Notes: a model not told the origin generated them from the sequence alone. A stretch of DNA of 64,000 nucleotides from Sinorhizobium garamanticum (GCF_029892065.1 NZ_CP120374.1:186001-250000), one strand, 5' to 3'; numbered from the stretch's first letter, positions 9,817-19,750 are shown. A program made the numbers and translations.

Positions 9817-11904
9817 TCAAACCTTCCTGGTCGATGCGATGACGACTTCGCCGGCCCGAGCGCCGGTCCGGGTGCCGATGGGGGGCACCTCCCGGAAGTC
9901 CCTGCGAACAAGCCTCAAAGCTTCGGCGACGATGTGATCGGCGGTGATGCCGAAATGGCGGTAGAGGTCTCCGGCCGGTGCGGAGGCTCCGAAGCCGACC
10001 ATGCCGACGAAGGCACAATCAGGTCCCATCCAGCGGTCCCAGCCGAGGCGGCCAGCCGCTTCGACGGCAATTCGGGGGGCATCACCGAGGACCTGCCGCT
10101 GATAGGATGCATCCTGGGCCTCGAATTTCTCCCAGCACGGCATGGAGACCACCGCCGCTTCGATACCCTCCTCGGCTTGCAGGCGTTCCGCCGCGGCCAC
10201 GGCGATCTCGACCTCGGACCCTGTGGCAAGCAGCGTGATGTCGCGGGGCCTCTGCGCTTCCTTAAGGACATAGGCTCCGCGCGCGGACAAATTCTCGTTC
10301 CCGCCCGTCTGGCGCAGCATCGGCAGAGCCTGCCGCGAGAGAGCGAGGACGCTCGGCGTCTTCTTCTCACCAAGCGCGATCTCCCAGCATTCGGCAGTCT
10401 CGATGATGTCGGCGGGCCGGAAGACATTGAGGTTGGGCGTGGCACGCAGCATCGCCAGATGCTCGACCGGCTGATGGGTCGGTCCGTCCTCGCCGAGACC
10501 GATGGAGTCATGAGTCAGCACATAGATGACGGGCAGGCCCATCAGTGCCGAGAGACGGATTGCGCCGCGTGCATAGTCGGAAAACACCAGGAAGGTGCCG
10601 CCATAGGGAATGAAACCGCCATGCAGGGCGATGCCGTTCATGGCGGCCGCCATGCCGTGCTCACGGATGCCGTAATGCAGATAGCGGCCCTTGAAATTGC
10701 CCGGCCCAATGGGTTGAGTCTGGGACGTCATCGTCAGGTTCGAGCCGGTCAGATCGGCGGAGCCGCCGACCGTCAAAGCCGTGGCCCCATTGATGACCTC
10801 CAGCGTCATCTGCGAGGCCTGCCGGGTGGCGACCTTGGAGCCTCTCTTGCGATGCGCGGCTCGGAACTTTGCCAGCAGATCCGCGACACCGCCGTCCAGT
10901 TCCCGGGCGACGGTCTGTTCGTAGCGCTTTTTCGAGCGCGAAGCGTCGAGCCGGATTTCCCATGCTTCGCGGGCCATCCGGCCCCGCACCGCCACCCTTT
11001 GCCAGGCGGATTTGATCTCGGCCGGCACGAAGAAGGGTGGGTGTGGCCAGGCGAGCTTCTCGCGTGTCGCGGCGATTTCCTTGTCGCCGAGTGCCGCCCC
11101 GTGGGTTTTATGCGAGCCTTCCATGTTGGCTGCGCCATTGCCGATCCGGGTGCGGCAGGCAATCAGCGATGGCTTGCGGGTCCGGTGCGCTCGCTGGATC
11201 GCCTTCGCCACGGCCTCGGGGTCGTGGCCGTCAACGCGTTGCGCATCCCAGCCGGCCGCGCGGAAACGTGCAAGCTGATCCATCGAGGTGGAGAGGTCAG
11301 TCGAACCATCGATCGATATCCGGTTGTCGTCCCAGAGCACGATGAGCTTGCGCAGCTTCAGATGCCCGGCAAGGTCGATCACCTCGTGGCTGATACCCTC
11401 CTGCAAGCAGCCGTCGCCGGCCACCACATAGGTGAAGTGGTTGCAGAGCGAACTCGAGAAGCGCGCGGCCATCATCTGTTCGGCGATCGCCATGCCAACG
11501 GCTGTGGCAATTCCCTGGCCGAGTGGGCCGGTGGTGGTCTCGATCCCGAGGGCATGGCCGTATTCGGGATGGCCGGCCGTTTTCGAGCCGAGCTGGCGGA
11601 AGGCTGAGAGCTCGGCCATCGGCATGTCGGCAAAGCCGATGAGGTGATGGATGGCATAGAGCAGCATCGACCCATGGCCAGCCGAAAGCACGAAACGATC
11701 GCGATCGGGCCAATCGGGCAGGGAGGGGTCAATCTTGATGAAGCGGTTGAAGAGGACTGTCACCGCGTCGGCCATGCCCATCGGCATCCCGGGATGCCCG
11801 GAATTGGCCTTCTGCACGGCATCCATGGCGAGAAACCGGATGGCATCGGCCATGTTGCGCTCCGATGCGGCGGCACGGGTTTCGATCTGCTGCGAAACAT
11901 TCAT
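9817..11904 (-). CDS. cbbT: Transketolase
   Basis: The thiamine-diphosphate enzyme moves two-carbon units in Calvin-cycle regeneration. At 695 residues it has normal length. Visible motifs include [20 protein letters not shown], the ThDP pattern [12 protein letters not shown]...[27 protein letters not shown], and the pyrimidine domain [19 protein letters not shown] with [19 protein letters not shown]. The ATG at 11904 follows GAGGAGG, and the gene lies 10 nt after cbbP. Confidence 0.95.
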   Translation of the reverse strand: MNVSQQIETRAAASERNMADAIRFLAMDAVQKANSGHPGMPMGMADAVTVLFNRFIKIDPSLPDWPDRDRFVLSAGHGSMLLYAIHHLIGFADMPMAELSAFRQLGSKTAGHPEYGHALGIETTTGPLGQGIATAVGMAIAEQMMAARFSSSLCNHFTYVVAGDGCLQEGISHEVIDLAGHLKLRKLIVLWDDNRISIDGSTDLSTSMDQLARFRAAGWDAQRVDGHDPEAVAKAIQRAHRTRKPSLIACRTRIGNGAANMEGSHKTHGAALGDKEIAATREKLAWPHPPFFVPAEIKSAWQRVAVRGRMAREAWEIRLDASRSKKRYEQTVARELDGGVADLLAKFRAAHRKRGSKVATRQASQMTLEVINGATALTVGGSADLTGSNLTMTSQTQPIGPGNFKGRYLHYGIREHGMAAAMNGIALHGGFIPYGGTFLVFSDYARGAIRLSALMGLPVIYVLTHDSIGLGEDGPTHQPVEHLAMLRATPNLNVFRPADIIETAECWEIALGEKKTPSVLALSRQALPMLRQTGGNENLSARGAYVLKEAQRPRDITLLATGSEVEIAVAAAERLQAEEGIEAAVVSMPCWEKFEAQDASYQRQVLGDAPRIAVEAAGRLGWDRWMGPDCAFVGMVGFGASAPAGDLYRHFGITADHIVAEALRLVRRDFREVPPIGTRTGARAGEVVIASTRKV

Positions 11905-11914
11905 GGTGTCCTCC

Positions 11915-12784
11915 TCACGACATGCGGTGTTTGCGCTCGAGCAGTTTGTGGATGAGCGGCGTGAAAATCAGCTGCATGGCGAGGTCGAGCTTGTCGCCCG
12001 GCACCACGATGGAGTTGGCGCGTGACATGAAGCTGTTGTGCAGCATCGACAGCAGGTAGGGGAAATCGATGCTTTGCGGTTTTGCGAAGCGAATGACCAG
12101 GATGGATTCGGCGTGCGTCGGTATCCAGCGGGCGATGAAGGGGTTGGACGTGTCGACGATCGGCACACGCTGGAAATTGATATCGGTGAGCGAAAACTGC
12201 GGGCAGATATAGTGCACGTAGTCGGGCATGCGCCGCAGGATTGTGTCGGTCACGGCCTCGGTGGAGTACCCGCGCGTCGCCTTGTCGCGATGGATCTTCT
12301 GAATCCATTCCAGGTTGATCACCGGCACGACGCCGATCTTCAGATCGCAATGCTGGGCGAGATTGACGGTGTCGGTGACCGCACAGCCATGCAATCCCTC
12401 GTAGAACAGGAGATCGCTGTCGCCAAACTCTTCCCAGTTCGTGAATGTACCGGGTTCGGCGCCGTATTTTGCGGCCTCGGCGTCATCATGCACGTAGTGG
12501 CGGGTGCGCCCGACGCCGCGCCTGCCATATTCGGCAAAGACGCTTTCCAGGATTTCCAGTTCGTTCGCCTCGGCGGAGAAATGGGTGAAGTCGACACCTC
12601 GCGCTTTCTCGTCCGCTATCTTGCGGCGCATGGTTTCCCGGTCGTAGCGGTGGAAAGCATCACCTTCGATGAAGGACGCCGAGACGTTCTCGCGCTTGAA
12701 GATCTTCTCGAAAGTGTCCTTGACCGTCGTGGTGCCAGCGCCGGAGGAGCCGGTGATCGATATGATTGGGTATCTGGCTGACAT
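11915..12784 (-). CDS. cbbP: Phosphoribulokinase
   Basis: It phosphorylates ribulose 5-phosphate to the RubisCO substrate, one of two enzymes unique to the cycle. The 289-residue protein is of the proteobacterial (class I) type. The P-loop GSSGAGTTT is at residues 12-20, then [26 protein letters not shown] and [12 protein letters not shown] start at ATG 12784 ([12 protein letters not shown]), preceded by GAGGAGAGCAAC. A longer frame to 12844 overlaps cbbF and lacks family similarity. Confidence 0.95.
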   Translation of the reverse strand: MSARYPIISITGSSGAGTTTVKDTFEKIFKRENVSASFIEGDAFHRYDRETMRRKIADEKARGVDFTHFSAEANELEILESVFAEYGRRGVGRTRHYVHDDAEAAKYGAEPGTFTNWEEFGDSDLLFYEGLHGCAVTDTVNLAQHCDLKIGVVPVINLEWIQKIHRDKATRGYSTEAVTDTILRRMPDYVHYICPQFSLTDINFQRVPIVDTSNPFIARWIPTHAESILVIRFAKPQSIDFPYLLSMLHNSFMSRANSIVVPGDKLDLAMQLIFTPLIHKLLERKHRMS

Positions 12785-12794
12785 GTTGCTCTCC

Positions 12795-13844
12795 TCAGGC
12801 GCGAAACAGACCGCGCTTGCCGAAGAGCGGTGCGCGTTCGCCAATCATGTTCGGGTCGACGTGATAGCGGGCGACGCGCGCCACCTCGCGGCGCGAGCCG
12901 AAAGCCAGCGGCACGCGCTGGTGCAGGTTTTCCGGAACGAGATCGAGAATGCGCGTGATCGAGTTCGTGGCCGCGCCGCCGGCGTTCTCGATGATGAAGG
13001 CGATCGGGTTGGCCTCGTAGACCAGCCGTAGCCGGCCCTGGTGGTAGCCCTTCCGGCCGTCGGCGGGGTACAGGAAAATCCCGCCGCGGACCAGGATCCG
13101 ATAAGAGTCGGCGACCAGTGAGGCGATCCACCGCATGTTGAAGTCCCGCTCGCGCGGCCCTTCCGAACCTGCCAGGCAATCGTCGACATAGAGCCGGATC
13201 GCCTCTTCCCAGTGTCGATAGTTCGACATGTTGATAGCGAATTCGCTGGTGCGCTCCGGGATGCTGACCGATTTGTAGGCCTCTACGAAGCATCCAAGCC
13301 GGTTGGAGAAAATGAAAATCTCCGTGCCCTTGCCAAGCGACAGTACGAGCGTGGTTTGTGCTCCGTAGACGAAGAAGCCCGCCGCCAGTTGTTGGTTTCC
13401 GGGCTGCAGAAAGGACTGCGTGGGGTCCAGATCTGGTCCCTTGACGGCGGGCAGCACGGAGAAGACCGTGCCGATGGAGACGTTGTTGTTGATGTTCGAC
13501 GACCCGTCGAGCGGATCGATGGCAACTGCCAGACGTGCCGTCGGATCGAGCGGGACAGGCTTTTCCAGTTCTTCCGAGGCGTAGTATGCGACCGGTGCCC
13601 CGTGCAGGCACGACAGAAAGAGCTCGTTGCACAGGACATCCAGATTCCTCTGCAGGTCGCCGTCGGCATTGCTGCCGCCGCGTGTGCCGTTGAACGCGGT
13701 GTCGAGCGCTCCCTGATTAATGATTTTGCGGACGACGAGGGCGGCCGTTGCCAGCCTCTGGATCACTGCGGCCACGTCCGGCGCCAAATCGTCGCCATTG
13801 GCCGTACGTGATGCGAGATAAGCCTCGAGAGTTGCGCCTGACAT
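12795..13844 (-). CDS. cbbF: Fructose-1,6-bisphosphatase, class I
   Basis: First gene of the leftward cbb operon. It hydrolyses fructose 1,6-bisphosphate and probably sedoheptulose bisphosphate. The 349-residue protein shows YYASEELEKPV, the metal motif AVAIDPLDGSSNINNNVSIGT and substrate-site segments GGIFLYPADGRKG and ENAGGAATNS. The start at 13844 follows GGAGGAGACATC. The intergenic region to divergent cbbR is only 104 nt and probably contains both promoters. Confidence 0.95.
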   Translation of the reverse strand: MSGATLEAYLASRTANGDDLAPDVAAVIQRLATAALVVRKIINQGALDTAFNGTRGGSNADGDLQRNLDVLCNELFLSCLHGAPVAYYASEELEKPVPLDPTARLAVAIDPLDGSSNINNNVSIGTVFSVLPAVKGPDLDPTQSFLQPGNQQLAAGFFVYGAQTTLVLSLGKGTEIFIFSNRLGCFVEAYKSVSIPERTSEFAINMSNYRHWEEAIRLYVDDCLAGSEGPRERDFNMRWIASLVADSYRILVRGGIFLYPADGRKGYHQGRLRLVYEANPIAFIIENAGGAATNSITRILDLVPENLHQRVPLAFGSRREVARVARYHVDPNMIGERAPLFGKRGLFRA

Positions 13845-13948
13845 GATGTCTCCTCCCACGATGTCCAGGAAAGGATGGCGCAAACGGATGGTTTGTAAAA
13901 TTTATTCGATTGACTACAGAAGTTAGATTTTCTTATTATTGGAATTGC
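13845..13948. promoter_or_regulatory. Divergent cbbF/cbbR control region
   Basis: This 104-nt spacer separates cbbF (left) from its LysR regulator (right). The cbbR-proximal half (about 13894-13945) is strikingly A+T-rich for this genome, with several T-N11-A combinations around TTATTCGATTGACTACAGAA, as expected for CbbR boxes. I cannot define a single box by eye. Confidence 0.6.
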
Positions 13949-14890
13949 ATGCGCAACTTGACCCTTCGCCAACTCCGCACCGTTGAGGCCATTTGCAGGC
14001 TGGGGAAGATCAACCTCGCCGCCGAGGCCTTGCGTGTGACCGGACCGGCGCTCACCTTGCAGATCCAGCAGCTGGAACGAGACGCCGGCGTCCCGCTGTT
14101 CGACAGAACGCGCAACGGCATGGTCCCGACGGCCTACGGCCTTGCTTTCCTGGAGGCGGCGCGGGCGGTTGAAGACAGCCTCGTCGGGCTCGAGGATGCA
14201 ATCAGTGCCATCAAGGGGCTCAGAACCGGGCGGTTGCGTCTCGGTGTCGTATCGACCGGAAAATACTTCGCCCCCCAGCTGATTGCCGCCTTCCGCGATC
14301 AGACTCCGGGCATCGAGATCAATCTCTTCATCGGCAATCGTGCCGAGATAATTACCAAACTGAGGGATCACGAAGTCGACATCGCCCTTATGGGGCGGCC
14401 ACCGCGCGACGTCGAGGTGCGGGCGCAAGTGTTCGGCGACCACCCGCTGGTCTTCATCGCCTCGGCCGGTCATCCGCTCGCAGGCGTTCTAGAAATTTCG
14501 CGGGAGCGCATTGCCCAGGAGCAGTTCCTGGTGCGTGAGAAGGGTTCGGGGACGCGCATCTCGCTTGAGATCTTTCTGAGCGGCACGCCGCACAAGCTGG
14601 AAGAACTCGGCACGGAGATCGCCTCGAACGAGACGATCAAGCAGGCCGTCATCGCCGGTCTTGGGATTGCCTTCATCTCGGCCCATACTATCGAGCAGGA
14701 GGTGAAGCTCGGCCGATTGGTCATACTCGACGTGGTCGAGACGCCGATCCGCCGGCAATGGTTCAGCGTGTCGCGCTCCGACCGCGTCACCACCCCGGCA
14801 ATGCAAGCTTTCGAGCGGTTCCTGCTGGCGCAGGGCGCGCGATATCTGCCGGTGGTCAGCAAGCCCTATCCCGCCAACGCGTTCCGTTAG
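13949..14890 (+). CDS. cbbR: LysR-family regulator of the Calvin operon
   Basis: The 313-residue regulator has an N-terminal winged HTH (LTLRQLRTVEAICRLGKINL, VTGPALTLQIQQLERDAGVPL) and an effector domain with GRLRLGVVSTGKYFAPQLI and IALMGRPP, characteristic of CbbR. It activates cbb operons in response to metabolites such as phosphoenolpyruvate or NADPH in relatives. Divergent placement from cbbF fits. I choose ATG 13949 (MRNLTLRQLRTV); the in-frame start at 13910 lies in the A+T-rich promoter region. Confidence 0.93.
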   Translation: MRNLTLRQLRTVEAICRLGKINLAAEALRVTGPALTLQIQQLERDAGVPLFDRTRNGMVPTAYGLAFLEAARAVEDSLVGLEDAISAIKGLRTGRLRLGVVSTGKYFAPQLIAAFRDQTPGIEINLFIGNRAEIITKLRDHEVDIALMGRPPRDVEVRAQVFGDHPLVFIASAGHPLAGVLEISRERIAQEQFLVREKGSGTRISLEIFLSGTPHKLEELGTEIASNETIKQAVIAGLGIAFISAHTIEQEVKLGRLVILDVVETPIRRQWFSVSRSDRVTTPAMQAFERFLLAQGARYLPVVSKPYPANAFR

Positions 14891-15261
14891 GCCGGGTAGC
14901 CCACGGGCAGGCCTCAGCCGACGGAACGCGCAAAGCTCCCGGTCCCGCAGCAGGAAAACGCGGTGTCGACCGCCACCTTGGTCTTAATTGTGAGGCCACT
15001 GAACGGTTGATACCATTCAACATAGAGGGTGGAGGTCCCCTCGCACGGATCATCCGTAACCGCCGCCGTCAGGTCCGACCTGCGGCGATAGCGGTCTCAA
15101 AACCCCGGCGACGGCGACGCCGGGCATGTCGGTGCGGCGGCAGGCCGTTCCGGCTCTTCACCCAAGCAGCGCTCTGAGAGCAACGCTTGTTTCGTGTTCG
15201 GCCCGGTTGCGAGGCGCCAGCAATGCAGGGCGGCACACAGATCTGGACGAATGGAGGAGAC
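14891..15261 (+). other. Intergenic region upstream of pqqA, no gene seen
   Basis: No convincing coding frame was found in these 371 bases. An imperfect hairpin, CCCCGGCGACGG and CGACGCCGGGC, lies around 15103-15122. The stretch ends with AATGGAGGAGAC, the pqqA ribosome site, so the pqqA promoter must lie here. No clear sigma-70 pair was identified. Confidence 0.5.
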
Positions 15262-15357
15262 ATGTCCTGGCATAAACCAAAATTCATTGAAGTCAGCTGC
15301 GCGATGGAAATCACCCGCTACGCTCCCGCGGACGGGGATGAGCCGATCCTGTTCTAG
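15262..15357 (+). CDS. pqqA: Coenzyme PQQ precursor peptide PqqA
   Basis: The 31-residue peptide is the ribosomally made substrate from which PQQ is built. It has the required E-x3-Y motif, EITRY with Glu16 and Tyr20, whose side chains are cross-linked by PqqE. The N-terminus MSWHKPKFIEVSCAMEI matches PqqA leaders. The start has a strong ribosome site, TGGAGGAGAC. It lies about 250 nt before pqqB, on the same strand and separated by repeats, an arrangement that could let the peptide be made in excess over the enzymes. Confidence 0.93.
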   Translation: MSWHKPKFIEVSCAMEITRYAPADGDEPILF

Positions 15358-15416
15358 ATCGCGATGGTTCCGGTCGGATCGACGCAAAATCACGACCGTG
15401 ATCCATTCCAAGAAGT

Positions 15417-15561
15417 TAGAGCGGGATGCCGGCGGACACGTTTTCTCATCCCGCTCTACTGCATGGTTCCTCAGATCGGTATCGATTTGAGGACAAAATC
15501 ATGCAGCGATTCAAGGTGCTACAGCGCCTTTGCGTGTCTCAAAAGACGCGCGGCACTGTAG
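15417..15561. repeat. Mosaic of two palindromic repeats between pqqA and pqqB
   Basis: The first hairpin (15417-15458) has arms TAGAGCGGGATG and CATCCCGCTCTA. The second (15518-15561) has arms CTACAGCGCC and GGC-CTGTAG with inner AGAC/GTCT pairing. The first type recurs at 34901-34954 and the second at 61804-61847 in this window. An AAAATCATGCAG stretch between them also recurs near 61900. They resemble dispersed Sinorhizobium palindromes and may cause partial termination or RNA processing after pqqA. Confidence 0.75.
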
Positions 15562-15606
15562 GACGCGGCCTTATGAGGATCTGCCCGCAGCTCTTTGGGT
15601 ATTCCG

Positions 15607-16518
15607 GTGAAGAAATCATTCGATCTTCGTATCATCGTTCTGGGGGCCGCCGCCGGCGGCGGTCTTCCGCAGTGGAATTGCGGCTGCCTGAACTGCACGA
15701 TGGCGCGCGATCCGGGCTCCGCCCTCAAGCCGCAAAGCCAATCATCGCTTGCCGTCAGCCTCGATGGCGAGGCCTGGGCCGTCTTCAATGCCTCTCCGGA
15801 CATCCGCCAGCAGATTGAAGACAATCGTCTCTTGCAGCCGCGCCGGCTGCGTCACAGCCCGATCAAAAGCGTGGTGCTGACCAACGGCGACATCGATCAT
15901 CTGGCGGGACTGCTTGTCCTCAGGGAAAAGCAGCCGTTCACGGTGTTTTCCACCGGTTCGGTCGGCGAGATCATCGCCGAAAATCCGGTCTTCGGTGTGC
16001 TCGATCCGGACGTGGTTACAAGGAGGCGCGTCGAGATCGAGGAAGCGTTCTTTCCACTTCCCGACCTCGAGGCGCGGCTCTTCGCCGTTCCCGGCAAGGT
16101 GCCGCTGTTCCTCGAAGACGACGAACCGGATCTCAACGTCGAGGGCGAAAACACGGTTGGGATCGAGCTCAGAGCCGGCAGCAAGCGCGTTTATTATGTT
16201 CCCGGCTGCGGCGCGATCAATGCCGGCCTCGGCGCGCGCCTGCGCGATGCCGACGCGCTGTTCTTCGACGGCACGCTCTTTACCGATCGTGAGATGATTG
16301 CGACCGGTACGGGGCGCAAGACGGGCCGCCGCATGGGCCACATGCCGATCGCCGGCGAGGGCGGCAGCCTCGATGCACTCGACGGCCTGAACATTCGCCG
16401 AAAGGTCTATATCCACATCAACAACACGAACCCGATCTGGCGGGCTGGCCCCGAGCGCGCCGCGGTCGAAAGCCGCGGCTTTGAAGTCGGGTGCGACGGC
16501 ATGGAGGTCAGCCTGTGA
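15607..16518 (+). CDS. pqqB: PQQ biosynthesis protein PqqB (MBL-fold hydroxylase)
   Basis: PqqB is a metallo-beta-lactamase-fold iron enzyme proposed to hydroxylate the Glu-Tyr intermediate. The 303-residue protein shows IIVLGAAAGGGLPQWNCGC with the structural CxC zinc knuckle and the metal-site variant TNGDIDHLAGL. It also has VYYVPGCGAIN, FFDGTLF and MGHMPIAG. The start is uncertain: GTG 15607 gives KKSFDLRIIVLG, while an in-frame TTG at 15595 is possible; neither has a strong ribosome site. The stop overlaps the pqqC start by 4 nt. Confidence 0.93.
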   Translation: MKKSFDLRIIVLGAAAGGGLPQWNCGCLNCTMARDPGSALKPQSQSSLAVSLDGEAWAVFNASPDIRQQIEDNRLLQPRRLRHSPIKSVVLTNGDIDHLAGLLVLREKQPFTVFSTGSVGEIIAENPVFGVLDPDVVTRRRVEIEEAFFPLPDLEARLFAVPGKVPLFLEDDEPDLNVEGENTVGIELRAGSKRVYYVPGCGAINAGLGARLRDADALFFDGTLFTDREMIATGTGRKTGRRMGHMPIAGEGGSLDALDGLNIRRKVYIHINNTNPIWRAGPERAAVESRGFEVGCDGMEVSL

Positions 16519-17285
16519 CGACGGCAACTGACAAGCACGCGTTTCACGCGCGCCTTCTGGCGATCGGGGCGGAGCGCTATCATGACAAGCATCCCTTCCA
16601 CGCGATGCTCCACGGTGGCCGCGCAACGATGACGCAGGTCCGCGCCTGGGTGATCAACCGCTACTACTACCAGAGCCGCATTCCGATGAAGGACGCGGCC
16701 TTCCTGTCGCGCTGCGACGACCCGGACCTGCGCCGGGCCTGGCGCTCGCGGATCGAAGACCACGACGGCGGCCTCGACGAGGGCGGCGGCATCCGCCGCT
16801 GGCTGCGTCTTGCGCAAGCGGTCGGCCTCGACCCCGCCTATGTCGCTTCGACGCGGGGTGTCCTGCCTGCGACCCGATTTGCCGTCGACGCCTATGTGTC
16901 GTTCGTGCGGGAGAAGCCGCTCATCGAGGCCGTGGCCTCCTCGCTCACCGAGCTTTTTGCGCCCAAGATCCATTCGGAGCGTATTGCCGGATTGCTGGAG
17001 CACTATGCGTTCGCGGACCACGAAGCGCTTGCTTACTTCCGCCAAAGGCTGGCGGAAGCGCCGCGCGACGTCGAGTTCGGCCTTGCCTATGTGCTCGATC
17101 ACGCCGACACAGCGGAAAAACAGGATGCCGCCGCCGCGGCGCTCACCTTCAAGACAGATGTTCTGTGGTCGCAGCTCGACGCGCTTTATTCCGCCTATGT
17201 GACGCCCGGCCTGATCCCGCCCGGCGGCTGGGACGGCAAGCAAGGTGTCGTCGGCGAGCCGACGGCGATGGAGGCGGCGGAATGA
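16515..17285 (+). CDS. pqqC: Pyrroloquinoline-quinone synthase PqqC
   Basis: It catalyses the final ring closure and eight-electron oxidation to PQQ without cofactor. The 256-residue helical protein shows YHDKHPFHAMLHGG, QVRAWVINRYYYQSRIPMKD and HYAFADHEALAYF, with conserved His and Tyr residues of the active site. I start at GTG 16515, which overlaps the pqqB stop (GTGA). A frame start at 16491 would overlap further and lacks a ribosome site. Confidence 0.94.
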   Translation: MTTATDKHAFHARLLAIGAERYHDKHPFHAMLHGGRATMTQVRAWVINRYYYQSRIPMKDAAFLSRCDDPDLRRAWRSRIEDHDGGLDEGGGIRRWLRLAQAVGLDPAYVASTRGVLPATRFAVDAYVSFVREKPLIEAVASSLTELFAPKIHSERIAGLLEHYAFADHEALAYFRQRLAEAPRDVEFGLAYVLDHADTAEKQDAAAAALTFKTDVLWSQLDALYSAYVTPGLIPPGGWDGKQGVVGEPTAMEAAE

Positions 17286-17590
17286 GCGCCAATGCGATGA
17301 ACTCAGGGGCCAGGATTTCAGGGGCGAGTGTCGTCAAGCTGGCGCGCGGCGTGCGGCTGCACGAGGATCCGGTTCGCGGCCAGATGGTGCTCCTGGCACC
17401 GGAGCGGGCGATGGCGCTCGACGATATTGCCGTCGCAATCGTAGAAGCGCTTGACGGCAAGCGGAACCTCGACCGGATCGTCGCCGATTTTGCCGCCAAG
17501 TTCGACGCTCCCGCCGCCGAGATCGCCGGCGATGTCAGGGCTTTCGTCCAAGAGCTTGCCATCCGCCGCCTGCTGGAGATCGTCGCATGA
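17282..17590 (+). CDS. pqqD: PqqD peptide chaperone
   Basis: PqqD binds PqqA and presents it to the radical SAM enzyme PqqE. The 102-residue protein begins at ATG 17282, overlapping the pqqC stop as ATGA. It shows the RRE-type fold sequence VRLHEDPVRGQMVLLAPERA followed by LDGKRNLDRIVADFAAKFDA and a C-terminal FVQELAIRRLLE. It ends overlapping pqqE by 4 nt. A longer frame from 17165 lies inside pqqC and is rejected. Confidence 0.93.
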   Translation: MSANAMNSGARISGASVVKLARGVRLHEDPVRGQMVLLAPERAMALDDIAVAIVEALDGKRNLDRIVADFAAKFDAPAAEIAGDVRAFVQELAIRRLLEIVA

Positions 17591-18711
17591 GCAGCGCCGT
17601 CGCCTCCACAAACCAAGCCGCCGACCCTGTTGCGCGCGTGCCGCCGCCGATGGCGATGCTGGCGGAGTTGACGCATCGCTGTCCGCTGGCGTGTCCCTAT
17701 TGCTCCAACCCGATCGCCCTGACGACGGCGGACGAGGAGTTGTCGACCGCGGAATGGATCGACGTCTTCAACCAGGCGGCCGCTCTCGGCGTGCTGCATC
17801 TGCACTTGTCCGGCGGCGAGCCGGCGGCGCGACGCGATCTCGTCGAACTGACGCGGGCGGCGGTTTCGCTGGGTCTTTATACCAATCTGATCACGTCCGG
17901 CGTGGGTTTGACGGAGGCCAGAATCAACGACCTAGCCGAGGCCGGGCTCGACCACGTTCAGTTGTCGATCCAGGGTGTTTCCCCCGAAGGCGCCGACCGG
18001 ATCGCTGGCTACAAGGGCGGCTATGAGCGAAAGATGGCCGTCGCAAGCTGGGTGGCGGCCACCGGCATCCCGTTGACCGTCAACGCCGTCTGCCACCGGC
18101 AGAACATGGGCGAGATCGAAGCCATGATCGAGCTGGCGATCCGGCTTGGGGCGCGGCGGGTGGAGATCGCGACCGTGCAGTTTCACGGCTGGGCCGAGCG
18201 CAACAAGGCGGCGCTGCTGCCGACGCGCGAACAGGTCGAGCACGCGACGCGCACCGTCGCCGCGGCGCGGGAAAAATATCAGGGTATCCTGGTGATCGAC
18301 TATGTGCCGGCCGATTATTATTCCCAATACCCGAAGGCCTGCATGGGCGGCTGGGGGCGCGTCGGCCTCAATGTCACGCCGTCCGGCCGGGTGCTTCCGT
18401 GCCACGCGGCTGAAACGATCCCGAGCCTCACCTTCAAGACCGTGCGCGAAGACACGCTCTCCGCGATCTGGTACGAGAGCGACGCCTTCAACGCCTATCG
18501 CGGCGACGCCTGGATGGCCGAACCCTGCCGCAGCTGCGAGCGCAAGCAGGTCGACTTCGGCGGCTGCCGTTGCCAGGCAATGGCGCTTGCCGGCGACGCG
18601 CGCGCGACCGATCCGGTTTGCATCCGATCGCCGCTGCGCGAACGTTTGACGCGGGACACGGACCGGCTTTCGGCGATGTCGCCGGCCACCTTGAGCTACC
18701 GCGGACGGTAG
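17587..18711 (+). CDS. pqqE: PqqA peptide cyclase PqqE (radical SAM)
   Basis: PqqE forms the carbon-carbon bond between Glu and Tyr of PqqA. The 374-residue enzyme has the radical SAM cluster motif CPLACPYC (Cys32, Cys36, Cys39), LHLSGGEPAARRDL, and a C-terminal SPASM region with CMGGWGRVGLNVTPSGRVLPCHAAE and CRSCERKQVDFGGCRCQA for auxiliary clusters. The start overlaps pqqD (ATGA). It is the last gene of the rightward pqq run. Confidence 0.95.
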   Translation: MSSAVASTNQAADPVARVPPPMAMLAELTHRCPLACPYCSNPIALTTADEELSTAEWIDVFNQAAALGVLHLHLSGGEPAARRDLVELTRAAVSLGLYTNLITSGVGLTEARINDLAEAGLDHVQLSIQGVSPEGADRIAGYKGGYERKMAVASWVAATGIPLTVNAVCHRQNMGEIEAMIELAIRLGARRVEIATVQFHGWAERNKAALLPTREQVEHATRTVAAAREKYQGILVIDYVPADYYSQYPKACMGGWGRVGLNVTPSGRVLPCHAAETIPSLTFKTVREDTLSAIWYESDAFNAYRGDAWMAEPCRSCERKQVDFGGCRCQAMALAGDARATDPVCIRSPLRERLTRDTDRLSAMSPATLSYRGR

Positions 18712-18809
18712 CGCTCATCGAGGTCAGAAATTCCATACGGGTCAGGTTGAGAAGGGCGAGATGGTTCTCTGGGTCGAGATCCTGGCCGTCGATCGGCTTC
18801 ATCCAGCCA

Positions 18810-19295
18810 CTACAACTTGTACCCGATATTTCGTAAAAGATCTTTCCGCCACGCAATGTCGGCGTCGGTTTCGACACCCAGCGGTGAGGCGCCATCGACC
18901 ACGCCGAGCACGCCGCGGCCCAGTTCTGTTTGCGCGACGATCACCTGTGTCGGGTTGGCCGTCGCGCAGTAAATGCGGCAGACCTCCGGCACTGCACGCA
19001 CCGCGGCCAGCACGTTGACGGGAAAGAATCCGTCGCCCAGGAAGATCAGGAAAATGTGGCCGGCGCCAATGGCCAATGCGTTGTCGCGTGCGAGGGTAAG
19101 CGCGGCTTCGTCATTACCCGACCAGCGCACCAGCCGCTTACCGGAGGCCTCGCAGAAGGCCAGCCCGAAGCGAATGCCGGGAACGGTCCCCACCAGCGCC
19201 TCGTGGAGGTCTTCCACAGTCTTGATGAAATGCGACTGGCCAAAAATGAAGTTGGAGGCGTCCGGCTTGACGATGGGCACCACGGTAAGTTCCAT
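18810..19295 (-). CDS. Adenosine-specific kinase family protein
   Basis: The 161-residue protein matches the small family typified by the archaeal adenosine-specific kinase fold. Motifs are FGQSHFIKTVEDLHEALV, IRFGLAFCEASGKRLVRWSG, LAIGAGHIFLIFL, and VPEVCRIYCATANPTQVIVA then ELGRGVLGVVDG. The family is common in archaea and thermophiles and patchy in bacteria. Its activity in vivo is poorly defined, so kinase function here is only by family name. It starts at 19295 behind GAAGGAGC and is alone on the minus strand between pqqE and the YbaK-type gene. Confidence 0.85.
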   Translation of the reverse strand: MELTVVPIVKPDASNFIFGQSHFIKTVEDLHEALVGTVPGIRFGLAFCEASGKRLVRWSGNDEAALTLARDNALAIGAGHIFLIFLGDGFFPVNVLAAVRAVPEVCRIYCATANPTQVIVAQTELGRGVLGVVDGASPLGVETDADIAWRKDLLRNIGYKL

Positions 19296-19750
19296 GGCTG
19301 CGCTCCTTCAAGGTGGGCAACGCAATGGTAGGTAGGCCGACAGAAGGCGATTTCAAGCCGCCACAGGCGGACGATTCGCCTCCCGATGCTGCCACCCTCG
19401 GCTTCCTCGCGGAACGCCCGGTACAGCGGCAGGAGTGCCTCCTTCGGATCATTGGGCGGCGCCGCTCAACTGCCCGGCAGCACGATCAACTCGCCCACCA
19501 TCGACGGCTGGTGAGCCCCACACCGATAGCGCCGCCCTTGGCTGCCCGATCCGTGTGTTGGCGTCGGTCACACTAGCCTGCGCTCGGCGCGGTCACCGGC
19601 AATGCCATAGGGCCTCTGCGCTTCGAACCTTCGCCGCAAATTGAACAGTTAGAACGCGAGAGGCCGCGACGTGTTATATTAAATGGCTTCGCGTTGCGAG
19701 GTGCCGGCAGGGGCCTCACGATGGAAGGTCTCCGCCCGGAGGGTGGTATA
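19296..19750. other. Intergenic region, no confident gene
   Basis: These 455 bases separate the divergent adenosine-specific-kinase and YbaK-type genes. Short frames exist on both strands, but none has a ribosome site or a recognisable domain. A minus-strand stretch around 19370-19500 reads like a decayed coding segment, interrupted by a stop, but I cannot name it. A less GC-rich stretch near 19640-19685 may hold the promoter for the rightward genes. Confidence 0.4.

Noticed and set aside
9934..11607. 557-codon open frame antisense to the transketolase gene
   Set aside because: Shadow frame typical of GC-rich sequence; cbbT on the other strand has complete motifs and ribosome site.
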